Of a stretch of DNA of 64,000 bases, positions 54,962 to 64,000 are shown piece by piece. Where the stretch lies: the NCBI RefSeq assembly GCF_038502225.1, contig NC_091369.1, positions 7,541,581 through 7,605,580 of the forward strand. Reading direction: 5' to 3'. The DNA comes from Cherax quadricarinatus. Taxonomy: Eukaryota > Arthropoda > Malacostraca > Decapoda > Parastacidae. The notes beneath the pieces are model-generated. The model did no database searches. It was not told the DNA's origin and worked only from the letters and a program-made list of their open reading frames with translations. The translations under genes and the position numbers were made by a program. The number at the start of each line of letters is the position of its first letter. The first letter of the stretch is position 1.

Positions 54962-55164
54962 CAGTGGTGCCTCGAATTTCGAACAGTTTCCAATTCAAAC
55001 AATTATGTAAGTGTATTTTTGTAAGTGCTTTTGTAAGTGTATTTCTGGGGGTCTGAAACGGACTAATCTAATTTACATTATTCCTTATAGGAACAAATTT
55101 GTTCGGTAACAGCACTCGAACAACTTTCTGGAACGAATTTTGGCCGAAATTCAAGGTACCACTG
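54962..55164. mobile_element. Pogo-like MITE, copy B
   Basis: CAGTGGTGCCTCGAATT at the left and TTCAAGGTACCACTG at the right, flanked by TA. The interior is very close to 27142-27349. Confidence 0.85.
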
Positions 55165-55419
55165 TATATGGATAGAGATGCGTGGAGGAATTACCATAAA
55201 GTATTAACAACGCATCTTGAGCTTACACAGGAGTATGCAACCATCTTTCATGGCCAACAGTTATAGAAAAATAAACCATGTTATGCACAAACTAGAATGT
55301 GCAGCTGAGGTTTACAACTAACAGGTATAGAAACATTAACAAAACAAAAAAGTTTAAAGATATGCAAGAAAATAGATTACAGAATTAACAAATTTGAGAT
55401 ATGAAAAAACTGGAAAAAT

Positions 55420-55545
55420 GCCAGCATTTGTCTTCACTGGAAAGATAGAAGAGATATGATAACCACCTATAAGTTCATGAGTGGCAATGAGAAATCAGAG
55501 AATAGTTTTGGAACTACCAAGAGAAGAAGCAAATGAAGACAATCT
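55420..55545 (+). pseudogene. Decayed LINE RT thumb remnant
   Basis: WKDRRDMITTYKFMSGNEKSE recalls the LEERRxRGDxIxTYKxxxG motif of CR1/L2 RTs. No more of the element is readable. The flanks at 55170-55420 and 55550-56280 are featureless. Confidence 0.45.
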
Positions 55546-56281
55546 TAAATTGTGAAAAAAGCAGCTTTTTTATAAAAAGAATGGAGAAATTTGATAATCT
55601 GCATATTAATGGATGGGACTCTAATTTTTGTACACTGAATGGGACTAGAGAATATCATCTCCATTTTGGCACTTCTATTTTGAAGGTGGTTCTTATTCAT
55701 TGTATCACTTTTCAGGCAGGTGTGGTAGTACTGTAGCACTACTGTGTTCTTTCAAAGTAACGTCTTCCAACACGAATATTGTCAATATTATAGGTTCTAG
55801 CCATCTAAAAAGATTAAGTAAAGCTGCATTTTTGCACATGGTTAAATCTTAACAAATTAAAACACACAAAAAGCCTCCTAAAGTCCCATGTGAGATTCGT
55901 CTGCCATTTTGAAAATCCAAGAGAGGAAATGTTACAAACTTATCTTCATGAAAATTTGGCTTAATCTTTTCCTAATATAATGTTTCAATGCTAATGGTAA
56001 AGCCACCACACTCACTTTACTTGACAGAATGCTAGAGAGTACTGAAAGTTCTTCAAGAACCTAACCTAAAAAGCTCTCTACAACGCAATGGATACAGATG
56101 CAAATACACTATAATGCAAGCATTTATTGATGTTTCACCCACACAGTGAGCTTTGTCAAGTCACAAACAGATCTACCTAGGGAGAGAGGATGTGTGCATA
56201 TACATATGCACATAGTGATGTGAAGAATCATGTCACGATGACTCATCTGACTCTTCATAGCGCTATGTTTATTATATACGT

Positions 56282-56330
56282 ACACACACACACACACACA
56301 TATATATACATTATATATATGTTTATCCAC
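56282..56330. repeat. CA/TA microsatellite
   Basis: (CA)n of about 20 bp followed by TATATATACATTATATATAT. Confidence 0.85.
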
Positions 56331-56706
56331 TCTCTCTTGTTTGTGACTTTATAGAGCCCATTGTGTTGGTATTTTATACCAGTTCTTTCTACAACACTGT
56401 ACATAAAACTGAATTTAAGAACTCTGAAAGGAACTGCAAAAAACTACAAATGTCAAAATCTTGAGGATACATAATTATGAAGACACTGTAATGATCGAAC
56501 AGAACATTTGACTCTCCAGTGATATGTCAAGTCTTTAAATTAATAATAAAAGTTTATCAGTGACCATGATGATGATAATTCTGTACAGTAATTATTATGT
56601 TTGTCATAAAGGAGTCTCAAGGAATCCTTATAATCATGACAAAACATTTTTCCTATCGGTATAAATGTTATGTTTTAAGCATATGATCTACATGACAAAA
56701 TTATGC

Positions 56707-56800
56707 TAAATTTAGTCATGTTACTTGTTACTTAGTACTCCAGCAAACTGGGGTAAATTTAGTCATGTTACTTGTTACTTAGTACTCCAGCAAACTGGGG
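56707..56800. repeat. Exact 47-bp tandem duplication
   Basis: TAAATTTAGTCATG...CAAACTGGGG occurs twice in direct contact, 56707-56753 and 56754-56800, with no differences seen. Confidence 0.95.
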
Positions 56801-57569
56801 CTATGTTTCTCAGATAATTATAATGTCCTGAAAGTCGCCAAGAAATAATAAGTTAAATTTCCTTAAAGTGCTGCAAGCAAGAGGGCAAGCGAAGGTAATA
56901 GATGCTATTTCAATTGTCTATTAGAGAAATGTAAGTGTCTGTTTTTCTAGTACATAATACTAATACCTACATCAAAATTATAAATAACTGGCATGCATGG
57001 CACAGATTTAATAGTTTGAAAGTAATATCAGTACAGTATACTGTGTATTAGAGCAATATAAGTGACTGATCTCCAAGAAAAAGCCTGACTGCTAGAGGAT
57101 AGTTTACATCACATGGTTAACAGAGGACTGAGCCTCCATTACTCTCTTGAATGACTTACACAGGTTTATCATTTCAAATGAACAAAACTGACTTCAAATA
57201 CTGGAATATTTTGACCAAGAATGCAAATGAATTTTACTTCCAAAAAGTACACAACTGTTACAAAATTATGTGAAATTTATTTTATACATTTCTTAAAGCC
57301 CCCAGTTATACAGCATTTATAGTTTCTTTTGTGGCCTATATTTGATTTTAAAGGACAATGTTTACTGTAGAAACTTTGAATTTTCTGTAAGAACACACGA
57401 ACATGTTAATTAATGTCTTGACTACTGTTAAATTCTCTCTCTGCCAGTCAGTGCTACTGACTGCCATGATAAAAATTTCACTTATGCTTCATTATTGAGC
57501 CTGAATGAAATTGGATTAGCTTCAATGTTAATTCTGTTATGCTGATGACCAGGAGGTGGGGTAATGATC

Positions 57570-58070
57570 AGTTGTATTGTTAGTGATAATGCCAGCATTA
57601 TATATATCCAAACAGATAAATATAAGTTTGGTTATTGATGGTAGTATTAATAACCAATTCTATATCCTGTTTAAAAAAAATTGATACTTGTGGGTTTTTT
57701 GATTAAATGAGGTTAATGTTAAATTTTTGCACAATTATTAGGTGATATCTATTTAGTTTACTGTTTATGGTTACGTTTTCAAGATTACCACCAAAGTTGG
57801 CTATGTTTTTATGTGATCTGTAGACAGCCTCTACTGTGATTGGGAACTTTTCAAGTTTTCTGGTTGTAAATCATGAGAATGTGTTTCCCAGGTTTATCAT
57901 TTGTACACATGAAGATAATACATCTCATCTTATTACTGAAGTAAATTTTAATTTCACCTCCCTTTTGAGTAGGTCTGCAATTATGTTTGGCTGTGTAGCC
58001 AGATATATTATAATTGCCTATGGTATCATATTTTAGCCAGGTTTCTGTAAGAGTATAAAAGATAGGTTTC
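57570..58070 (-). pseudogene. Decayed LINE endonuclease (APE type)
   Basis: The minus-strand frame reads ETWLKYDTIGNYNISGYTA with HNCRPTQKGGEIKIY (57950-58060), the E-T-W-L and GGxxIY segments of LINE endonucleases. Further on are VEAVYRSHKN and HLIIVQKFNINL in place of GDFNINL. Stops are frequent. Confidence 0.7.
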
Positions 58071-58394
58071 CAAATGAGTTTCAGAGATAAATGGTAAAGG
58101 TAAATATTAAGCACTATCAAGAGACAGAAGAGGTCTTCCATTCAGCAGTTGAAGCAAGGTCAGATTTTGCCATATAAATTTAGCATGAAATTTAATCAAC
58201 AAATTCTTCATTAAATACTGTACCCATACACTCTAACTGTACCTTTAAATAATTAGATTTGTTTCAGTAACAAACTATGTAACTAATTCCCTGCCTAGAA
58301 AATAAGAAAGCTCCATCAGTATATAAGAATCAAGAAGTCAGAGTGTGAAGATACAAAGAAGTACATTAAATCATTTGAGTTTGCAAATGAACAT

Positions 58395-58612
58395 TAACCC
58401 TTAAACGGTCCAGACAAATCGACGTTCAAATTCGTATTGCTACAAAAGTAGATCTACTTTTTTTAACATATTTTCATATGTAACAAAAAAAAATGTAGAT
58501 AAGTTTTTTTCACGCGTTTTCAAATGTAAAACAAAAAAGAAGATCTACATTTTTTTATATACTTTCAGATGTTGAAAAAACGTATATATACGTTTAGACC
58601 ATTTAGAAGAGG
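58395..58612. repeat. Possible fold-back repeat with CCCTTAAACGGTC ends
   Basis: It begins TTAACCCTTAAACGGTCCAG and ends TATACGTTTAGACCATTTAG; the ends are loosely inverted. The interior repeats GTAGATCTAC- and ATTTTCA-type phrases. Confidence 0.45.
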
Positions 58613-58699
58613 AATTATAGTGAGCTACATTAAACATCCACTCATGTGTCTTCATCTCTGTTAACTTAATTCTTGTAAATCAGTGAGAATGTCTCCTAC

Positions 58700-58820
58700 C
58701 TGCAATTGGCTTGACGATCACACCAGATACACCAAGTACGACACCCATAACGAATGTTTGGCCAGCCCGGACAATGGTTAGTGGAAATGAGCTTTGCATT
58801 TCTAACCTGTATTCACGTTT
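58700..58820 (-). CDS. VPS13: VPS13-family protein, third exon in window
   Basis: 40 codons in phase 0 plus one base (G of Gly); acceptor TTTCTGAACAG, donor GTAGGA. It reads KREYRLEMQSSFPLTIVRAG, then GVVLGVSGVIVKPIAG across the next junction. The opening K-R-x-Y/E continues DQDYRK from the previous exon, and the V-x-G-V-S-G-V-I-x-K-P motif is the typical repeat of the VPS13 C-terminal region. The intron that follows is 9.7 kb. Confidence 0.95.
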
Positions 58821-59075
58821 CTGTTCAGAAATTTGAAAGAGCAACAATTAGCCAATACCTTAGAGGGAAATTATAAAGAAGGTATATAAGTGCTCTCAAT
58901 GATAATACTACAAAAAGACAACTTTTGAGGAATTTCTAAATTCTGTATCCTCACCCATGTGTGCTGAGACAGCAGCCAACATGCCTGAGAGTAACAAACT
59001 AGTATGTATCTGCAAAAGTTAATCTTTTGGCAAAAAAAAAGTCACTTGATTGCCAAAAAATGTCTTATACTTTAC

Positions 59076-59237
59076 CTTTCTATAATCTTGATCAAACGAG
59101 AGCAAAGCAATTGTGTTTCCAAGTGCTGAGGAGATACGATTAAGGCTATCAGCAGTACCTCCCACTACATGCCCCATTAAACTCTGTGCACCACGAGCAA
59201 TTCCTTCTGCAAATTCGTCAGGTCCATCAATGATTCC
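59076..59237 (-). CDS. VPS13: VPS13-family protein, second exon in window
   Basis: 54 codons, phase 0 at both ends; acceptor TTTTTATAG, donor GTAAAG. It reads GIIDGPDEFAEGIARGAQSL, then MGHVVGGTADSLNRISSALG, ending LLSFDQDYRK. Q/DGP-x-E-F-A-E-G-x-x-x-G, GHxVGG and the D-x-D-Y-x-x-K end are VPS13 hallmarks. The 255-bp intron to the next exon is the shortest in the gene segment. Confidence 0.97.
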
Positions 59238-60057
59238 CTATAAAAATATAAGAGTAAGAATTTTAACTACATAAATAATATTTATTAACTTAAAATATTT
59301 TTCAACATTTTTGTATGTTCCACATGAACTTCTTTTGTACTTCATGAATTTTTTGTAAATTTATTTCATAGAGTGGCTCAGGGAATATATAAATGGTGCA
59401 TGAATATGTACATATTATAATTACTATTGTGTGTCATACCTATTTATGTATTTAATTTGTATATATCAGTTGAAATAAATCATCCCAAGCCCTGGGGTGG
59501 CTTACAGTTATTTTAAACAGGATAAGAATGTAATTTTAATTCATATTTTAGATTCACATCGGTAATGCATTTATTGCAAGAAAATATTTTGAAAAACAAG
59601 TGCAATAATTCTGCATGGGAATTAACTGTAATTTGGTTTCAAGTGCATAGTATGTTAGCATTAGAGGCGGGTACTGGAAGCACCGAGACGTGAAAGATAA
59701 CAGTAGCATCCCCAGTGGGACTCTGTCAGGAATTGGAATGGTGTGTGAATACAGATAAGATGGAGTAAATAACACCTGAATGCACTGACTACTTGTATTA
59801 ATAACAATGTTACATCTATACTGGATTTACCAAGTCATGTGAAAAGTGAATATGAGTGAAACATCATTAGTAAAGATATTCACTGCATCCAAATATAAAC
59901 AGGTGGCACCTTAACCATTTTTGCAAATCTGACATACCTGGAGTTACCTTAAATCTCAACTTCAAAATTTTAGTCCTACTGTAGATAAGAGTGAGACACT
60001 GCATGTATAATACAGTAGTATACATCTACAAGTCTAATTAATTTTATTGTAACTTAA

Positions 60058-60580
<523 letters not shown>

Positions 60581-60692
60581 AATGCATTATTTACAGCTAG
60601 CAAAGTCAGGGTATTTCTCCAGAATGGTCTGTAATATACTACTATGGATAAAATACTTTGAAAATGGACAACTTATGAGAAAACTTTCTTAC

Positions 60693-60794
60693 CAATGCTG
60701 GCTGGTATATCAGGTCTTTGACACCTTGTGAGAGGTCACGCAGTCTCTGGTATGGGTTGCCAAGAATATCTAACCCCAATACCAAAACATATAC
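60693..60794 (-). CDS. VPS13: VPS13-family bridge-like lipid transfer protein, first exon in window (gene continues beyond 64 kb)
   Basis: 34 codons, phase 0 at both ends; acceptor TTTTTCTGATTAG, donor GTAAGA. It reads [20 protein letters not shown], then [15 protein letters not shown]-x-x-D-x-L-G-N-P with a following G-V-x-D/E-x-x-Y-x-P is the conserved entry to the VPS13 C-terminal region. VPS13 proteins move lipids in bulk between membranes at contact sites through a long hydrophobic groove. That groove is N-terminal and outside this window. The paralogue (A/C-like or D-like) cannot be fixed from this piece. No upstream exon was found between 60.8 and 64 kb. Confidence 0.95.
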
Positions 60795-61554
60795 CTAATC
60801 AGAAAAACAAATTTATAAGCACAGTGCAATATATATACATGTATAGCCCGGACCATACAGTAATGATAATCACCACAATAAGAGTCTTATTTCTTTAACT
60901 GGAATATCTTGGTCATGAAGTTATTTCAATTCAGAGGGTTAATAAAATAATATTACAGATAGAAGTTTGGCACAAAAAATTAAATTAATAAGTTTTAATA
61001 AATTTTATTTAATATTCAGTGTATACGTACTTAAATATTTTGTAATTCCATTAAAAAGGGAGATGGGTCAGAGAAATGTTAGAAATCTAATTACTACAAG
61101 CATCATATCTAAGGTTGTTTCCACAACGTAAAAAAAAAAATAATGCCTCCCATTGTTGTAATAATACATTATTAAATTTACCACTCCATAACCAATGTCA
61201 AGTTTTAAGTAGCCTGTAAGCATTAGGATTAGTCTGCCCAAAATGCTCATGCATACTAGTGGCTTTTATTGTGTTTGACAGTATTTTATTAAATGTAAAC
61301 TACACACTGTATACTGTACAATGAAATGAAAATTTTTATTTTTATCTGATTCTGATAAATTGATGGTAACAAGGTAGGGGCAAGAAGCCAGAGCTTCATC
61401 TCCACAGATACAACTATTGTATTACTATTATAGACACAGGAAAGTGTTAAACCCTCAGGGGTTATATGGCACCTGTGGAAAGAATTAATGGCAAGAAAGT
61501 AGACTGCAGAGAAACAAAAGGGTTTTAGGAAAGTTAGGGAAATTATAGGCCAAT

Positions 61555-61625
61555 TAAACCATGAAACAGGTGGGGTTTGAACCCACAGAGAGTGAGTCGT
61601 AACACTCCAGGCCACCTGTTCTGTG
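61555..61625 (-). mobile_element. tRNA-like SINE head remnant
   Basis: In reverse: GGTGGCCTGGAGTGTTACGA with GGGTTCAAACCCCACC as a B-box-like block. 60800-61554 is otherwise featureless. Confidence 0.5.
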
Positions 61626-61719
61626 GTTTGTTTACAATTGTGTTATTATGATTTCATAAGTCATGTAGACCAAGTATTAACATTGAAAAATATATTAAGT
61701 GAAAAATACAGTACTTAGA

Positions 61720-62295
61720 AATAGGTAAGGAATTTTTTGTCGCATTAATGTATTTAGAAAAGGTATATGATAGGGTAGATAGGGGAAAAAAGTGGCAGGT
61801 ATTGCAAATGTTTGGAACAGGTGGTAGGATACTAAAAGCACTAAAGAGTGTTTATGAATTTAGAAGTAGATATGACAGTTCCAGTCAAGTGAATGATAAG
61901 AGGTGAAACCAGAACCTGGAGTTCAACTTCTGTAGGCACAGTTAAATACGGTGCTAACATTCATAACTTTCAACAGTGTCACATTTACAAGTTAATAAGT
62001 GTATGGTATTATAATTATCAATATTCATTGGAAATATTTGTAAATGAAAATAGACCATTACACTTACAATTTAATATGGATAATTTACAACTACTCCATG
62101 GGGAAGTGGAACAGAATTCTTCCTCCGTAAGCTATGCGTGTTGTAAGAGGCAACAAAAATGCCGGGAGCAATGGGCTAGTAACCCCTTCTCCTGTATATA
62201 TTACTAAATTTAAAATGAGAAACTTCTGTTTTTCTTTTTGGGCCACCCTGCCTCAGTGGGATACGGCCGGTGTGTTGAAAGAAAGAAAGAATTTA
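61720..62295 (+). mobile_element. G-family LINE remnant with RT core and GAAA tail
   Basis: The frame at 61735-61910 reads FFVALMYLEKVYDRVDRGKK, then GTGGRILKALKSVYEF, an RT segment (LEKAYDRVDR in related LINEs). After a deletion, the 3' UTR GCAATGGGCTAGTAACCCC, CACCCTGCCTCAGTGGGATAC and GGTGTGTTGAAAGAAAGAAAG ends the element. Copies of this 3' end are at 24870, 51690, 51960 and 62405. The RT wording links that dispersed 3' repeat to a LINE. Confidence 0.75.
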
Positions 62296-62404
62296 CAACT
62301 AGACCAATTTGTAATAGCTGAAATATAGTAAAATACAATACACTAATTATAAAAAGGCATAATAAAATATTATATTTATTACAGACAGGCACAGTAATTA
62401 TTAT

Positions 62405-62570
62405 TTATTATCACACTGGCCGATTCCCACCAAGGCAGGGTGGCCCGAAAAAGAAAAACTTTCACCATCATTCACTCCATCACTGTCTTGCCAGAAGGGT
62501 GCTTTACACTACAGTTTTTAAACTGCAACATTAACACCCCTCCTTCAGAGTGCAGGCAGTAATATGGTAA
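62405..62570 (-). mobile_element. G-family LINE 3' end fragment, inverted
   Basis: GATTCCCACCAAGGCAGGGTGG, CGAAAAAGAAAAACTTTCACC, GTCTTGCCAGAAGGGTGC and CCCCTCCTTCAGAGTGCAGGC. Adjacent to, and opposite in direction from, the 61720 copy. Confidence 0.82.
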
Positions 62571-63009
62571 CTTATAACTAGGGTTACTTCAATATTCTTT
62601 GAGACACTGAATGAGCAGTTCTGCCAGGGTTATGGTAGCAATATCTATAGTGTGGTACATTAACAATGCCTTAAAAATAAAGCAAGTGTAGAGCATGCAG
62701 AAATAAATGAGATAACACACTAATTATCCTTAGCTATGCTAGAAATCAATCACCAGTGAAGCACACTGAAAGAGTGAAGACAAAACTTTCAAGACTGCCA
62801 GGAATCTTGTGATGGTTCTCTCGCATGATGAGAAGGAGCCTAATATTTTTTAACAATGAGAGGGAATGTCAGATCCTGTTGTGATAGTCACAGGTTATTC
62901 AAGAAATGAATGTGCAGAGTGAATTTACAGGTTTTCCCTGAGCTATGAATAATAATATTTACAAAGAAGGGCCTTCAGCTCAACTAAACTTTGAGGTTAT
63001 ACACTACTG

Positions 63010-63960
63010 ACTTCTGAATTAAATTGTCTTCTCTTGCTACAGATGTCAGCTGGACAGATGTACACAATCTCCACAACAGTGATTATTTCCTGATTTTAGC
63101 ACCTCCTACCCCTACACCCATCTCCATTGCTGCTCTTGGTGGCAAACTGAGGATGCAGATGAGGAACCTTACAACACTTAGACCTTTCAGCACTTGTTTT
63201 CCTCTTACACTTCTTCAATCAGATCTGGTTTAAAGGAAGTTTACCTCTTTACTGAAAGACTGCAGTAGTCCTCTTTATTTGAAAATCCAGTGCATCAGGG
63301 TGTGACCTGTCTCATTGCAGCTCAATTTCCAATAAAATATGTGGCACTGTATTTGAAGACCAGGAATTATCTGTTTACCTAACAGTCTGGCTATACGTAA
63401 GTAGTTTCACACCAACGTTTGGAGATCAATATCTTCATAATGCCTATGCTGAATATTAACCAGTTACAGTCTTTTTTTTCAGCTTACAGAAACTTTGTGA
63501 TATTGACAAATGACATTATATCTTATCCCAAGCTCATGTTTTGGGGGGGTTCAAGGCCTATTACCACTTTGCATAAAGATGTTTTTGATGAGTCACTGTT
63601 GTGTTCAGGTCAATTACAGCTTCTCCTCCAACATCATTCAAGAGAAAAAGAGTATCGTAAAAAGAGGTGTACTCTACTTAGCACTACTTTGTTTCTAAGT
63701 GCCATCAACGGACTCACCTCAGTTCTCCCTCATGGAATTTGGTCTTTCCTATAGTGTGTGCTTAAGCTGGCACAGACAGTCACCTGGTGGCCATCTCACT
63801 AATAACAGCTATTGACTCCATTTTCATTTGGGCCACATCACACCACTTCAAGTTTTCTCTGTCCAAAATGAGCTCTATTACTTTCCCGATGCAGTTGTTA
63901 TGAACAGCCGTGACTTCCCACATGAAGAAGCAACTGAAAATTGTATAAAAACTGTGTGCA
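63010..63960 (+). pseudogene. Old decayed relative of the I-like LINE ORF2
   Basis: Pieces align in order with ORF2 of copies 1 and 2. SWTDVHNLHNSDYFLIL (end of endonuclease) comes first, then LQHLDLSALVFLLHFFNQIW with GSLPLY (about 63160-63260). LSAINGLTSVLPHGIWSF follows near 63700, then FIWATSHHFKFSLSKMSSITF after 63810. A deletion joins the endonuclease end to the RT, and many stops occur. It is plus strand, antisense to VPS13, and much more diverged than the two long copies. Confidence 0.8.
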
Positions 63961-64000
63961 ATATGGCTAACGAGAAACTTAAATACCAAATAAATACTCT

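Overview
This is a eukaryotic nuclear window. Two split genes with consensus GT-AG introns lie on the minus strand, inside dense retrotransposon, SINE, MITE and minisatellite sequence. Long ATT and CA microsatellites, tRNA-headed SINEs and several LINE clades suggest an arthropod. I infer a decapod crustacean such as a crayfish from the overall repeat style, but no marker in the window proves it.

Host gene 1 (minus strand, about 14.65 to 1.86 kb) encodes a small protein of the receptor-transporting-protein (RTP) type with a 3CxxC zinc-binding domain. Four coding exons join in consistent phase: 14277-14653, 7340-7481, 5369-5539 and 1859-2026. The three CxxC pairs read CQRC (formed across the exon 2/3 junction), CNQC and CEAC. 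Three minisatellites touch its coding or splice-site sequence. A 45-bp array of 25 units is an amplification of its last coding exon. A 25-bp array contains its exon 1 splice donor. A 54-bp pyrimidine-rich array lies just upstream of its exon 2 acceptor.

Host gene 2 (minus strand, from beyond 64 kb to 39.0 kb or further left) is the C-terminal end of a VPS13-family bridge-like lipid transfer protein. Six exons join in phase: 60693-60794, 59076-59237, 58700-58820, 48810-48955, 40695-40888 and 39009-39135. The N-terminal bulk of the gene is outside the window, and I did not find the terminal exon.

The mobile DNA is layered. Two nearly full-length I-like LINEs (31953-38573 and 41343-47951, both plus strand, so antisense to VPS13) have 12-bp target-site duplications. 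Each has a CCHC gag-like ORF1 and an ORF2 with endonuclease, RT and RNase H, and each is broken by its own small lesions. A decayed third relative lies at 63.0-63.96 kb. Short elements of about 163-167 bp resemble the LINE at both ends and have the same kind of target duplications. Other families are CR1/L2-like LINEs (8 copies of one 3' end plus an older broken L2-like copy at 16.8-19.1 kb), a Penelope-like fossil with RT and GIY-YIG remnants (28.2-29.4 kb), a 701-bp TIR element, pogo-like TA-flanked MITEs, tRNA-derived SINEs and several large palindromes.

Intervals 25.1-28.2, 29.7-31.9, 48.96-50.7, 52.15-54.8 and 55.5-57.5 kb are AT-rich intron or intergenic DNA with little recognisable content. 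Exon boundaries, duplications and motifs were read directly from the sequence. Family names rest on recognised motifs, and no database search was possible.
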